A stretch of 64,000 nt of DNA, from NCBI RefSeq assembly GCF_017744015.1, contig NZ_JAGHRA010000005.1:1-64000 (forward strand). The letters run 5' to 3'. A program made the position numbers and the translations under genes. A model generated the notes under the pieces. That model was not told where the DNA came from. It worked only from the letters and a program-made list of their open reading frames with translations, and did not search any database. This DNA is from Paracoccus sp. R12_2 (GTDB lineage: Bacteria; Pseudomonadota; Alphaproteobacteria; Rhodobacterales; Rhodobacteraceae). Below, piece by piece: positions 1-8,568 of this stretch. The first letter of the stretch is position 1. Each line of letters begins with the position of its first letter.

Positions 1-127
1 ATGGCTCTGGTCCTACAACAATGAGCGCCCAAACATGGGCAACGGCGGGATGACACCCGCACAGAAACTGAGAATGGCCGCGTAAATTCTACGACCAAGC
101 CCCCACAAAAATGGGGGGATTACCGCA
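1..127 (+). mobile_element. right end of an IS3-family insertion sequence (partial)
   Basis: The window opens inside an insertion sequence. Bases 2-85 encode the C terminus of an IS3-family transposase, followed by about 40 bases that end in a G-rich tract and a terminal CA at 126-127. The C5/G6 inverted tract at about 97-117 probably belongs to the terminal inverted repeat. Immediately after base 127 an Hsp70 reading frame resumes on the opposite strand, which places the junction there. The left end lies outside the window, so the target duplication cannot be checked. Confidence 0.75.
2..85 (+). CDS. IS3-family transposase, C-terminal fragment (truncated by window edge)
   Basis: This frame reads [16 protein letters not shown]... 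and ends LRMAA with a TAA stop. It is the C-terminal end typical of the DDE integrase (OrfB) of IS3-family elements, in which the NNERPN stretch is strongly conserved. Only 27 residues are visible, so the subgroup and the integrity of the element cannot be judged. The enzyme would catalyse transposition of the insertion sequence. Confidence 0.75.
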   Translation, partial: WLWSYNNERPNMGNGGMTPAQKLRMAA

Positions 128-714
128 TCACCGGAACTGGCGCGCACCTCCATGACGCCTTCGAACATCTCGACGATTGAGACATCGAACGTGCCACCAC
201 CCAGATCCAACACGATGAAGGTGCTTTCGTCGTTCCGGTCATGAACGCCTGCGGCCAGCGCGGCGGCCGTCGGCTCGTTGATCAGACCAAGCACTGTCAG
301 ACCGGCAATCTCAGCCGCATCTTTGGTGGCCTGCCTTTGTCGGCCGTTGAAGTAGGCCGGCACCGAGATGACTGCCCCGGTCACAGGCTCGCCCAGTTCC
401 GCCTCGGCATCGACTTTCAGCGATTTCCGCACCATCGCTGATAGTTCGACGGCGCCATAGCTCTTGCGCCCCAAGCGCAGTTCTTTTTCGGTTCCCATCA
501 GACGCTTGAACCTTGCGGCGGTAAGGTCGGGATGACGCACCAACCGCGCGCGAGCCGCTCTGCCAACCAGCAAAGATTTGCCGTCGTCTGCCAGTCCAAC
601 GACCGACGGCGTCATCACCTCACCCAACGCATTCGGAAGCAGGCGAGGCCCACCGTCTTCCAGCACCGCGACCAATGAATTCGTTGTCCCTAGGTCGATA
701 CCGATATGAGCCAT
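128..714 (-). pseudogene. hscC: HscC-type Hsp70 chaperone, interrupted by the IS element
   Basis: The frame starts [17 protein letters not shown] and carries Hsp70 ATPase landmarks: the phosphate-1 loop [34 protein letters not shown], and the phosphate-2 loop [10 protein letters not shown]. Overall it resembles the short DnaK homologue HscC more than DnaK. The frame is collinear up to ...SSGDA, where LGGEDF would be expected. It then changes to unrelated sequence at the IS end, so only about 195 of an expected 550-600 residues remain. A TTG lies one codon upstream, but ATG at 714, preceded by AAGGAC, is the likely start. The product would lack the rest of the ATPase and the substrate domain and is presumably inactive. 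Confidence 0.8.
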
Positions 715-1341
715 CAATTGTCCTTACGCAATGAACCATGATCTCTTGCCGACGGACATCAATACGATCAACCACTTTGCGCGGTGACAGGGCTCAGAAT
801 CGCTGAGAACGTCGCGTTGATGACGCGCCAAGAAGTTCACGCTGCTAGCAAACTGACACCTCCCGCTCAACTTGCGGCATGTGAACGCCGCGATGCGCCG
901 ACAGCTGCCACTCGGGTCACCGCAGCGAATTGGTGCTTTGTGCACATCGGCGGCGCTGCGACGATGCGCAGCGAAAGGTGGGTTTAGATTTCCCGGCTTG
1001 ACGCAGCCTTCAACGACCGCTTCCGTGATCTGCGCCGCGACGCAGAACCGAGCTTGCTGCAGCTGCGAGCGCCTCCATTGTCATGCTGCAATTGCATCGT
1101 TTGGCTGGCGAACGACCGGAAAGTCCCGCATAGCCGACACTCATTCTGGCCAATCTGCGCGTCGGCTATCGATGTTTCTGACGGTATCGAACCTGGCTGA
1201 CCGATCATGATGGCAGCGGATGCCTGGGCTGTCGGCTTGCGTGATCAACAGTAGTCGTGCCGGGTTGCGGCAGGCGCAAGGCGGGCTTGCCTTGACGCGG
1301 CGACGCGCGCGGCGCATGGCGGGGTCGAAGGGAACGCAGCC
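715..1341. other. 627-base stretch without a supportable gene
   Basis: Several short open frames exist on both strands, but none shows a recognisable domain, a membrane pattern or a convincing ribosome binding site, and they overlap each other. The stretch includes the promoter side of the hscC remnant (right after 715) and the leader of the DMT exporter. It could be decayed coding DNA next to the IS insertion, but I cannot identify a parent gene. Confidence 0.5.
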
Positions 1342-2304
1342 ATGCCAGATCAGCACGTCAGGGGACCGTATTCCTCATCCTCGGCCGCGGGCGCATCGGC
1401 GCCGCCGCCGGTGCCGCCCAGATTGCCGCCGCCGGGCACCGACCGGACCGGAATGGCGATCGGGCTGATGTGCGCGACCGCCTTCATCTTTGCCCTGCAG
1501 GACGGGTTTTCGCGCGTGCTGGGGCAGGCCTATCCGCCGGTGCTGGTGGTGATGTTCCGCTATTGGTTCTTTGCGCTATTCGTGATCGCGCTGGTTGCGC
1601 GCCAGCCCGGCGGGCTGAAGCGCGCCGTGCGCACGAAACGGCCGGTCACGCAGATCCTGCGCGGGGTGATCCTGGTCCTTGAGGTGCTGATCATGGTCGA
1701 GGCGTTCGTGCGCCTTGGACTGGTCGAAACCCATGCCGTGTTCACCGCCTATCCGTTGCTGGTCGCGGCGCTGTCGGGGCCGGTGCTGGGCGAAAAGGTC
1801 GGCTGGCGGCGGTGGACGGCGATCGGGATCGGGTTCGTCGGCATCCTGGTGATCCTGCAGCCCGGCAGCGGTGTCATGCGGATCGAGGCGCTGCTGCCCT
1901 TTGTCGCCGCGTTGATGTTCGCCCTTTACGGCCTGCTGACGCGGCATGTGTCGCGCGACGACCCGCCGATGGTCAGCTTTTTCTGGACCGGCGTCGCGGG
2001 TGCGGTCGCGATCACGCTGGTCGGTATCTGGGACTGGCAGTGGCTGGCGCCGATCGACTGGATCTGGATGGCCGGGCTTTGCGTCTGCGGAATGACCTCG
2101 CACTACCTGATGATCCGCGCCTACGAGATGGCCGAGGCATCGGCCCTGCAGCCCTTTGCCTATACGCAGCTTGTCTGGGTCAGCATCATCGGCGTGACGA
2201 TCTTCGGCGAGGTTCTGCGCCCGAACGTGGTCGTGGGCGCAGTCATCGTGGTCATGGCGGGGCTGTTCACGCTGTGGCGCGCGCGGGTGAAATCCACCGG
2301 CTGA
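1342..2304 (+). CDS. DMT-superfamily (EamA) transporter
   Basis: This 320-residue protein has about ten hydrophobic segments in two homologous halves, the arrangement of EamA-type drug/metabolite transporters of the inner membrane. The first half starts around MAIGLMCATAFIFALQDG and the second around LLPFVAALMFALYGLLTR. Family members export metabolites or amino acids; the substrate cannot be told from sequence. The N terminus adds about 37 residues rich in Ser, Ala and Pro that are not membrane-like. Translation could instead begin at the Met at 1453, but AAGGGAACGCAGCC before 1342 looks like a usable ribosome binding site. It converges on the transglycosylase gene with 30 bases between stop codons. 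Confidence 0.85.
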   Translation: MPDQHVRGPYSSSSAAGASAPPPVPPRLPPPGTDRTGMAIGLMCATAFIFALQDGFSRVLGQAYPPVLVVMFRYWFFALFVIALVARQPGGLKRAVRTKRPVTQILRGVILVLEVLIMVEAFVRLGLVETHAVFTAYPLLVAALSGPVLGEKVGWRRWTAIGIGFVGILVILQPGSGVMRIEALLPFVAALMFALYGLLTRHVSRDDPPMVSFFWTGVAGAVAITLVGIWDWQWLAPIDWIWMAGLCVCGMTSHYLMIRAYEMAEASALQPFAYTQLVWVSIIGVTIFGEVLRPNVVVGAVIVVMAGLFTLWRARVKSTG

Positions 2305-2334
2305 GCCGGCATCGTCTTTGTCCAGACAACCCGT

Positions 2335-4455
2335 CTAGCCGCCAGTCTCGCCGGTCGATGCGGTTTCGGAATCCGCCGCCGGGCCCTGGACATCCGGCGC
2401 AGAAGCCGATGTCGGTGCAACCCCATCCGGCGGCAAGACAGGACCGATGAAGGGTTTCAGCGGCGGCCGGCTGGACAGTGCCAGCGTCAGGCGTGCCACG
2501 GGTGGCGGCATCAGCCCGCCGCCGGTCAGATCCCATGTCGGCACAATCGGGGCTGGCTTGCCTTGGATGCGGGATCGATAGACCGGCATCGCCTCGGTCA
2601 CCCGCATGACATAGTTGCGGGTCTCGTCGAAGGGGATCAGTTCGACCCATTCGACCGGGTCCATGTCACGCCGCAGATCGCCGAAATCGCGCAACCAGCG
2701 CGCGGGCCTGCCGGGGCCGGCGTTGTAGCCCGAGGCCGTCAGCGCCGTCGAGGTGCCGAAGCGATCGCGCAGCCCCTGCAGATAGGCCGCACCCAGCCGC
2801 GCGTTATAGGCCGGATCGCGGGTCAGGCGGGCGATCTGATACGGCTCGCCAAGCTGGCGGGCCATCTGTTCGGCGGTGCCGGGCATCAGCTGCATCAGGC
2901 CGCGCGCGCCAACATGGCTGCTGACTGTATGGTTGAATTCCGATTCCTGCCTCGCGATCGACAGGACCAGTTCGGGCGGCAGGTCAAGTTCCGCCTGTTC
3001 GAGGCCCGTCAGGGGGAAATGCGCGGCCGGATAGATCACCCCGCGATCGGCGGCGCGCTTGGACAGACGCAGCCCGTGCCAGGGCGCGCGCGCCTCGATC
3101 ATCAGCCGGGCCATGCGGGCGGTATCGTCGGGCGGGGCCGTCTCGGCCAGATGCAGGAAGAAGCGTTGCGCCTCATCGATGCGGCCGGTGGCCAGCAACC
3201 ACAGCCCGGCCTGAAACACGCTGTTTTCACGCATCGCCCCGCGCCAGTCGGGCAGCGTCTCGACCGCCTTTCCCGGAGCCGCATAGGAAGGCGGCAGTGT
3301 CGCATTGACCTTTTCGGCGGCCAGTTGCCCGTAATAGACACCGGGCTTCTGCGCCGCGCGGGCAAAGGCTGCCTGCGCGGCGGTGTCGTCGCCCAGATCC
3401 TCGTGTGCGCGGCCCTGCCAATACAGCGCACGGGCCGTGCTGATGGCGCTGCCGACGACGGTTTCCAGATGTTCGAAATGCGCCAGCGCTCGATCCGGCG
3501 CATCCTGCTTCAGCGCGGCGAAGCCCGCCAGCCATTCCAGGTCCGAATAATGCCGGTTGTCGGTTGGCAGGAAATGCGCCGCCGCCAGCCGTTCGGCCAG
3601 CGCCCAGTCGCCCCCGCGCATCGCCAGCCGGGCGTAATCGACGCGCATCTGCGCCCAAGCGTCGGGCACCCGCAGCGCCTGTTCGCTGGTCGAGGCGGCC
3701 AGCATCAACTCGCGCGCGCCGTCGTGGAACCTGGCCTGCACCCGCCAGCGGAACCGGTCCATCGTCAGGCCCGGATCGTCGCGTTCCGCATCGGGCAGGG
3801 CAAGGATCTGGTCGTCCACGCCGGTGCGCCGTGCCTGCAGGGCGATTCGCGCCGTCAGCAGCGCCCGGTCCGCCTGGGGCAGCCGGTCGATCAGCCGTTC
3901 GGCCTGCCGCCATTCGCCCTGATCCAGCATCGCCGTGGCACGCGCCGTCAGAAGCGGCGTCAGTTCGCGTTCATAGGTGGTCAGGAAGGCCGTTTCCTCG
4001 GCGGCCTCAAGGGGCGTCGAGGTCCAGAAGCGGACCCGTTCGGCGCGCGCGGCATCGGTATCCAGCGTGGTTAGAAAGGCGGTTTCGGCGCGCAGCGTGT
4101 CGGGCAGCCGGTCGCCGAACCATTCGCGGATCTGGCCGGTCGGCAGATCGGGACGCAGCCGCGCATCGCCACGTTCGCGCAGCAGCGCAAGGCCGGGCCA
4201 GTCGGGATGGTTGCGGATGAACCGCAGGTAATCCTCGAATTCTCCGAAGCCCGCGCGCAGCGCCTGCCAGCCGATCAGCGCCTCGGCTACCGGGCCGGAA
4301 CGCTGCGCGGCGTCGCGGGCGGTGACCCAGTCGCGGGTGTCGGCTGCGGCCAGCGCAAGCGCCATCGCGCCCCGGTCTTCGGCCAGGGCGGGTGTGGAAA
4401 GGGGCAGGATCGCCAGCAGCCCGGCCCCCAACATGTCGCGCAGAAGTCGCATCAT
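2335..4455 (-). CDS. slt: soluble lytic murein transglycosylase
   Basis: The 706-residue product has a signal peptide (MMRLLRDMLGAGLLAILPLS, cleavage near ALA-ED) and a long alpha-helical superhelix rich in Ala and Leu. A C-terminal SLT domain spans about residues 490-640. Catalytic Glu504 lies in SIARQESEFN, followed by GARGLMQLMPGTA and GYNAGPGR, the standard motif order of family 1 transglycosylases. The enzyme cleaves peptidoglycan in the periplasm to 1,6-anhydromuramoyl products for cell-wall turnover. The Pro-rich last 60 residues look disordered. Two adjacent Met codons (4455 and 4452) make the exact start uncertain by one residue. It is divergent from dapA, with 106 bases between starts. 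Confidence 0.93.
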   Translation of the reverse strand: MMRLLRDMLGAGLLAILPLSTPALAEDRGAMALALAAADTRDWVTARDAAQRSGPVAEALIGWQALRAGFGEFEDYLRFIRNHPDWPGLALLRERGDARLRPDLPTGQIREWFGDRLPDTLRAETAFLTTLDTDAARAERVRFWTSTPLEAAEETAFLTTYERELTPLLTARATAMLDQGEWRQAERLIDRLPQADRALLTARIALQARRTGVDDQILALPDAERDDPGLTMDRFRWRVQARFHDGARELMLAASTSEQALRVPDAWAQMRVDYARLAMRGGDWALAERLAAAHFLPTDNRHYSDLEWLAGFAALKQDAPDRALAHFEHLETVVGSAISTARALYWQGRAHEDLGDDTAAQAAFARAAQKPGVYYGQLAAEKVNATLPPSYAAPGKAVETLPDWRGAMRENSVFQAGLWLLATGRIDEAQRFFLHLAETAPPDDTARMARLMIEARAPWHGLRLSKRAADRGVIYPAAHFPLTGLEQAELDLPPELVLSIARQESEFNHTVSSHVGARGLMQLMPGTAEQMARQLGEPYQIARLTRDPAYNARLGAAYLQGLRDRFGTSTALTASGYNAGPGRPARWLRDFGDLRRDMDPVEWVELIPFDETRNYVMRVTEAMPVYRSRIQGKPAPIVPTWDLTGGGLMPPPVARLTLALSSRPPLKPFIGPVLPPDGVAPTSASAPDVQGPAADSETASTGETGG

Positions 4456-4561
4456 TCACCTGTGTCGCCGCCAGATCGCCGGGACGCAATTCACAACCTT
4501 GGCAAGTTCCGCGCCCGGGCGTAGTTAGGCGCGACGAAAAAACATCATCAAGGAGCGTGTC

Positions 4562-5437
4562 ATGTTCAAGGGGTCTTTGCCCGCACTGGTCACGCCGTTC
4601 ACTGCGGACGGCGAACTGGATATGGACACGCTGAAGAAACTGGTCGAATGGCATATCGATCAGGGCAGCCACGGGCTGGTGCCGGTGGGCACAACCGGCG
4701 AAAGCCCGACCCTGACGCACGAGGAACATCGCATCGTCGTCGAAGAGGTCGTCCGGCTGGTGGCGGGCCGGGTGCCGGTGATCGCCGGGGCGGGGTCGAA
4801 CTCGACCCGCGAGGGGATCGGCCTGATCCGTCATGCGCAGGAAGTCGGCGCCGATGCCGCCCTGGTGGTGACGCCCTATTACAACAAGCCGACGCAGGCC
4901 GGGCTGATCGCGCACTACACCGCGCTGGCCGAGGCCGTGGACCTGCCCATCATCATCTACAACATTCCCGGCCGGTCGGTGATCGACATGCTGCCCGAAA
5001 CCATGGGCGTGCTGTCGCATCTGCCGCAGATCATCGGGGTGAAGGACGCGACAGGCCGGCTGGAACGGGTCAGCCAGCAGCGGATCACCTGCGGCGCCGA
5101 CTTCGTGCAACTGTCGGGCGAGGACGCCACCGCGCTTGGCTTCAACGCGCATGGCGGGGTGGGCTGCATCAGCGTCACCGCGAATGTCGCGCCCAAACTA
5201 TGTGCCGAGTTCCAGGAGGCGACGCTGCGCGGCGACTATGCCACCGCGCTGGAATATCAGGACCGGCTGATGCCGCTGCATCACGCGATCTTCGTCGAAC
5301 CTGGTCTGGTGGGCGCCAAATACGCCATGTCGCGGCTGGGTCTGTGCGACGATCGGGTGCGGCTGCCGCTGGTGCCGCTGACCGATCCGACGCGCCGGCT
5401 GATCGACGCGGCGCTGGAACATGCCGGGCTGATCTGA
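4562..5437 (+). CDS. dapA: 4-hydroxy-tetrahydrodipicolinate synthase
   Basis: This 291-residue protein is full length for DapA, which condenses pyruvate with aspartate semialdehyde in lysine and diaminopimelate synthesis in the cytoplasm. The Schiff-base lysine is Lys161 in IIGVKDATG. Tyr133 lies in [10 protein letters not shown], and Thr44-Thr45 in [11 protein letters not shown] belong to the proton relay. A clear AAGGAG stands 7 bases before the ATG. The divergent neighbour is a cell-wall hydrolase, so both genes touch peptidoglycan metabolism, but they have separate promoters. Confidence 0.96.
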   Translation: MFKGSLPALVTPFTADGELDMDTLKKLVEWHIDQGSHGLVPVGTTGESPTLTHEEHRIVVEEVVRLVAGRVPVIAGAGSNSTREGIGLIRHAQEVGADAALVVTPYYNKPTQAGLIAHYTALAEAVDLPIIIYNIPGRSVIDMLPETMGVLSHLPQIIGVKDATGRLERVSQQRITCGADFVQLSGEDATALGFNAHGGVGCISVTANVAPKLCAEFQEATLRGDYATALEYQDRLMPLHHAIFVEPGLVGAKYAMSRLGLCDDRVRLPLVPLTDPTRRLIDAALEHAGLI

Positions 5438-5462
5438 CCCGTCCCGCGCGCAGCAGGCCGGA

Positions 5463-5927
5463 TCAGCGGCCGTCGCGGTCAAGGCCAAGCACCGCGTCCA
5501 GCGACCAGGCGCCGGGGCCGCGTGCGATCAGGATCAGGAAGCAGGTGGCCCACAACCCGTGGGTCGGCCATGCCGACGGATAGACGAAGATCTGGATGAC
5601 CGCCGTCATCCCCAGCAGTGCCAGCGCCGAAAGCCGCGTCATCAGCCCAAGGATCAGCAGCACCGGGAACACATGTTCGGCGGTGGTGGCCAGCCGCGCG
5701 GCAAGTTCCGGCGGGATCAATGGCAGCGCATATTCGTTCTGGAACAGATAGATCGCCGAGGGGCTGAGGCTCAGCCCGTCCAGCTTGGTCTGTCCGCTGG
5801 CCCAGAACACCGCCGCAGGAAACAGCCGCGCGGCCAGCGCCACGACCGCATAGGGCATGTGATCGGCCAGTCCGTTCACCCTTCGCAGCAGCGCCGCGGG
5901 GCGATTGGTGGCAATTGTCGTGGTCAT
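5463..5927 (-). CDS. DoxX-family membrane protein of the bufferin operon
   Basis: This 154-residue protein has four hydrophobic segments and the DoxX layout ([18 protein letters not shown], then [20 protein letters not shown]). DoxX proteins are small inner-membrane proteins often tied to redox balance. Here the gene is the last of a four-gene set (bufA-bufB-bufC-doxX), and its ATG overlaps the bufC stop as ATGA, implying translational coupling. A DoxX gene in this position recurs in bufferin operons. Its role there is unclear; electron transfer for the oxygen-dependent MNIO enzyme is one possibility, and this is inference. Confidence 0.88.
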   Translation of the reverse strand: MTTTIATNRPAALLRRVNGLADHMPYAVVALAARLFPAAVFWASGQTKLDGLSLSPSAIYLFQNEYALPLIPPELAARLATTAEHVFPVLLILGLMTRLSALALLGMTAVIQIFVYPSAWPTHGLWATCFLILIARGPGAWSLDAVLGLDRDGR

Positions 5928-6658
5928 GATCCTGTCTCCTTGTCGCAGATCAGTCCGTCGCGCAAAAGCAGCGTCAAAATCGGCACGGGATCGGTCGAGG
6001 CAGCCGCCTGAGCGATCGGTTGGCCTTGCATCAGCCCCTGCAGGAAATCGGCGTCGGGGTCGGCTATGGCCTTCGCCTCGACCTCGAAATCCGGGCGACG
6101 CCAGATCAGGACGTTGCGCGGCCCCGTGCCGCGCAGCTTGCCATCGCGGCCGGACTGGTTGGCCTGCCAGATATCAAATGCGGGATGGGTCAGCCGCAGC
6201 AGTTGCAGCGATGGATGCAGGCGCAGCGGGGCGGTTTCGGTCAGCCGGTCGGGGGGCATCGGCATGGCGTCGGCGGCGTGATAGGCAAGCCCGCGCGCCC
6301 ATTCGATCCGCGCCACATCGCCCAGATAGGGCAGGGTCGCGACCGGCGGAAATTCCGCAAGGAACCCGGCGAAGGCGTCGCCCCATTCCTGAAGGACGGG
6401 CGTGGCCGGGGGATGCGCCGCGATGAATTCGCCCGCCATCGCGGCAAAGAACTCCGCACCAACCAGCCGCCTTATCACCGGATATCGTCTGGCCAGCGCC
6501 TCGCGCAGGCTGTGCGCCACATTGTTGCGATAGACGGCAAACCGGATCGCGGCCTCGTGCGGATCGCGTGCGGTCACGAAATCGGGCAGGTCGCCACCAG
6601 CCAGCGCCGCACGGAAGGCGGGGGTGAAATCGGCGGCGCTGTCACTGTGCGGCTGCAT
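5924..6658 (-). CDS. bufC: BufC/HvfC-family partner of the MNIO enzyme (DUF2063 N domain)
   Basis: The 244-residue protein begins [20 protein letters not shown] and contains [20 protein letters not shown] followed by [20 protein letters not shown], the signature of the DUF2063 N-terminal domain once described as putative DNA binding. Proteins of this family (BufC, HvfC) pair with DUF692 enzymes and deliver the precursor peptide. A Met 19 codons upstream would push the start deep into bufB, so the ATG at 6658, overlapping bufB by 17 bases, is preferred. It is coupled to doxX downstream. The residues after about 100 form a second globular domain without a name I can give. Confidence 0.87.
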   Translation of the reverse strand: MQPHSDSAADFTPAFRAALAGGDLPDFVTARDPHEAAIRFAVYRNNVAHSLREALARRYPVIRRLVGAEFFAAMAGEFIAAHPPATPVLQEWGDAFAGFLAEFPPVATLPYLGDVARIEWARGLAYHAADAMPMPPDRLTETAPLRLHPSLQLLRLTHPAFDIWQANQSGRDGKLRGTGPRNVLIWRRPDFEVEAKAIADPDADFLQGLMQGQPIAQAAASTDPVPILTLLLRDGLICDKETGS

Positions 6659-7484
6659 GCTGCCTCCGATCCGCCAGCAGGGTCGCGGCGCGCTGCGCCT
6701 CGGCCAGCAGCACATGCCATTCGGGCACGTCGTTGTCCCATTCGACCAGCGTCGGCAGGGGACCGGCGCGGTCCAGCACTTCGGCGTAAAGCGCCCAGAC
6801 CGGCTCGGCCACCTCGGCGCCGTGGGCGTCGATCAGCAGCGGCCCCGAGGGCAGGTCTTCCTGATCGTGACCGCCCAGATGGATTTCACCGACCAGATCC
6901 AGCGGAAACGCGTCCAGCCATGCCAGCGGATCGCTGCGATGGTTCACGCAGCTGACGAAGACATTGTTCACGTCCAGCAGCAGGCCGCAGCCGGTGCGGC
7001 GGGCGATCTGGGCCAGGAAATCGGTTTCCGGGATCTCGCTCTGGGCGAAGATCACATAGGTTGACGGGTTCTCCAGCAGCAGCCGCCGACCCAGCACCTC
7101 TTGCACCCGGTCCACATGGTTGCAGACCCGGTCCAGCGTGTCGGGCGTGTAGGGCAGCGGCAGTAGGTCGTTCAGATATTCCGTGCCGTGGCTGGACCAT
7201 GCCAGATGTTCCGAGAAACTGTCGGGATCATAGCGGTCGCACAACGCCTTGATCCGCGACAGATGCGCCAGATCAAGCTGCGGCCCGCCGATCGACAGGC
7301 CGACCCCGTGGATCGAGATCGCGTGATCCTGTCGCAGGGCGGTCAGCATGGCATGCGGCGCACCGCCCGCGCCCAGATAGTTTTCGGCATGCACCTCGAA
7401 AAAGCCCAGATCGGGGCGTGTGGCGCGAATGTCCTGGAAATGTTGCGGTTTGAAACCAAGTCCGGTCGTGGCGGGCAGGGGCAT
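6642..7484 (-). CDS. bufB: MNIO-family (DUF692) peptide-modifying iron enzyme
   Basis: The 280-residue TIM-barrel protein belongs to the multinuclear non-heme iron-dependent oxidative enzymes. Candidate metal ligands recur along the barrel in [64 protein letters not shown] and [10 protein letters not shown]. In bufferin systems this enzyme oxidises cysteines of the BufA peptide to thiooxazole groups that bind copper. It sits between the precursor and bufC on the same strand. AAGGAC precedes the ATG. A GC-rich hairpin separates it from bufA, probably keeping enzyme levels below precursor levels. Confidence 0.92.
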   Translation of the reverse strand: MPLPATTGLGFKPQHFQDIRATRPDLGFFEVHAENYLGAGGAPHAMLTALRQDHAISIHGVGLSIGGPQLDLAHLSRIKALCDRYDPDSFSEHLAWSSHGTEYLNDLLPLPYTPDTLDRVCNHVDRVQEVLGRRLLLENPSTYVIFAQSEIPETDFLAQIARRTGCGLLLDVNNVFVSCVNHRSDPLAWLDAFPLDLVGEIHLGGHDQEDLPSGPLLIDAHGAEVAEPVWALYAEVLDRAGPLPTLVEWDNDVPEWHVLLAEAQRAATLLADRRQHAAAQ

Positions 7485-7496
7485 CGGACTGTCCTT

Positions 7497-7522
7497 CGTT
7501 CTGACTGCGGCGTTCTGACTGC
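7497..7522. repeat. two tandem 12-base repeats in front of bufB
   Basis: The 12-mer CGTTCTGACTGC occurs at 7497-7508 and again at 7511-7522, a 14-base period. It lies in the untranslated gap just upstream of the bufB start. It may be a chance duplication, a protein-binding site, or a slippage product. No repeat of the motif was noticed elsewhere in the locus. Confidence 0.7.
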
Positions 7523-7537
7523 AGGAATTCGGGAAAC

Positions 7538-7563
7538 CGGGCGGGCCGAAAATGGCCCGCCCG
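7538..7563 (-). terminator. GC-rich hairpin between bufA and bufB (attenuator or mRNA-stability element)
   Basis: A perfect 10-base-pair stem (CGGGCGGGCC pairing with GGCCCGCCCG) closes a 6-base loop just 12 bases after the bufA stop codon. No U-run follows on the transcribed strand, so it would act as a partial terminator or a 3' stabiliser rather than a full stop. The effect would be to make the small peptide in excess of its modifying enzymes. Confidence 0.7.
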
Positions 7564-7574
7564 CGATCCTTGGA

Positions 7575-7853
7575 TCACATCTCGATCGGTTCCAGCGAGC
7601 CGTTGTGACCGGCCGGGGTCTCCATCTCGGCGCAGGTGCCTGCCGGGACCAGTTTCCAGGCATTGCCCTGATAGTCCTTGGTCGAGGTGCCGGCGCAGGT
7701 CGTGCCGGGTCCGGCGGCGCAGTCGTTCTGACCCGCCAGCGCGACGCCATAGCATTTCTCCATCTCGGCATCCTTCTTCATGTCGTCCGCATGTGCGGTG
7801 ACGCCGGCAAGGCTGATGGCGGTGGCAAGGGCTGCAGCGAATTTCGGGCTCAT
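7575..7853 (-). CDS. bufA: bufferin precursor peptide (BufA1 type, DUF2282)
   Basis: The 92-residue protein has a Sec signal peptide ([20 protein letters not shown], cleavage after AHA) and a short mature part with four cysteines at 34, 45, 53 and 74. They lie in [24 protein letters not shown] and VPAGTC, the conserved pattern of DUF2282 proteins. Members of this family are ribosomally made peptides whose central cysteines are modified by the MNIO partner and which sequester copper in the periplasm. The gene leads the operon, and its promoter matches that of the divergent sigma factor gene. An AGGAGAG-like ribosome binding site stands close to the ATG. Confidence 0.92.
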   Translation of the reverse strand: MSPKFAAALATAISLAGVTAHADDMKKDAEMEKCYGVALAGQNDCAAGPGTTCAGTSTKDYQGNAWKLVPAGTCAEMETPAGHNGSLEPIEM

Positions 7854-7906
7854 CTTCTAACTCTCCTTGTGGTTTTCATGGGCGGCATCGCCGTCCCGGA
7901 ATGCCA

Positions 7907-7932
7907 TTCGAAGAGGGTGTCCCGATCGTTAC
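7907..7932 (-). promoter_or_regulatory. probable sigma-F promoter of the bufferin operon
   Basis: Read on the minus strand, GTAACG (7932-7927) is followed after exactly 16 bases by CGAA (7910-7907). This is the form described for sigma-F promoters of Caulobacter (GTAACC, 16 bases, CGAA). Transcription would begin about 45 bases before the bufA start. The same architecture stands in front of sigF on the other strand. Confidence 0.75.
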
Positions 7933-7977
7933 GCGCATCACGGATACGTGATGTGCAGACCTGCCGCCGGGAATGCT

Positions 7978-8003
7978 GTAACGCTGGGATGCCGGATTGC
8001 GTA
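7978..8003 (+). promoter_or_regulatory. probable autoregulated sigma-F promoter of sigF-nrsF
   Basis: GTAACG at 7978-7983 is followed after exactly 16 bases by CGTA at 8000-8003. The hexamer and spacer are identical to those of the divergent bufA promoter. The -10 element ends only 10 bases before the sigF ATG, so the message would have almost no leader. Confidence 0.68.
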
Positions 8004-8013
8004 AGGACACCCG

Positions 8014-8568
8014 ATGACGAAAGACGCCGGACAGGCCGAGGGCGACTGGTCACAGCTGATGCGCGACGCGATTGCGGGCGATCAGCGGGCCTATCGTCGG
8101 TTGTTGACGGCGATGACTCCGGTGCTGCGCGGTCTGGTACGGGCACGCGCGGCCGGAATGGACGCAAGCTGGTGCGAGGATGTGGTGCAAGAGACGTTGT
8201 TGGCGATACATGTGAAACGCGCGACCTGGGACAGCGGCCAGCCGTTGCGCCCGTGGGTCTATGCGATCGCGCGCCACAAGCTGGTCGATGCGTTCCGCCG
8301 TCGTGGCCGCCGGATCCATCTGCCGGTCGAGGATTTCGCAGACATGCTGCAGGCCCCGCCCGAGCCTGACATGCTGGAACGGCGCGATGCCGGAACGCTG
8401 ATCGGCCGCCTGCCCGAACGCGATGCCGCGCTGCTGCGCTGTCTGGCGCTGGAGGAACGCGGCAGCGAGGAATGCGGCGCGCGGCTTGGCCTGGCGCCAG
8501 GGGCGCTGCGCGTGGCGCTGCACCGGGCTTTGCAACGGCTGGCGCGGCTGCGGCAGGAGGAAACGTGA
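8014..8568 (+). CDS. sigF: ECF sigma factor, SigF type
   Basis: The 184-residue protein has the two-domain ECF layout. Region 2 spans about residues 25-95 (CEDVVQETLLAIHVKRATWD and WVYAIARHKLVDAFRRRGRR). Region 4 spans about 130-180 (LPERDAALLRCLALEERGSE and GLAPGALRVALHRALQRLAR). It would direct RNA polymerase to GTAACG/CGWA promoters, including its own and that of bufA. The stop codon shares a base with the nrsF start (TGATG), so sigma factor and anti-sigma are coupled. The family responds to heavy metal or oxidative stress in Caulobacter; here copper is the likely cue because of the bufferin genes. Confidence 0.9.
   Translation: MTKDAGQAEGDWSQLMRDAIAGDQRAYRRLLTAMTPVLRGLVRARAAGMDASWCEDVVQETLLAIHVKRATWDSGQPLRPWVYAIARHKLVDAFRRRGRRIHLPVEDFADMLQAPPEPDMLERRDAGTLIGRLPERDAALLRCLALEERGSEECGARLGLAPGALRVALHRALQRLARLRQEET

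Noticed and set aside
720..1341. small genes in the gap after the hscC remnant
   Set aside because: Frames overlap on both strands with no ribosome binding site, domain or membrane pattern; reported as a gap instead.
2563..4074. 503-codon plus-strand open frame opposite the lytic transglycosylase
   Set aside because: It is the antisense of a well-supported gene; its translation is rich in Arg, Gly and Gln with no domain, as expected for high-GC shadow frames.
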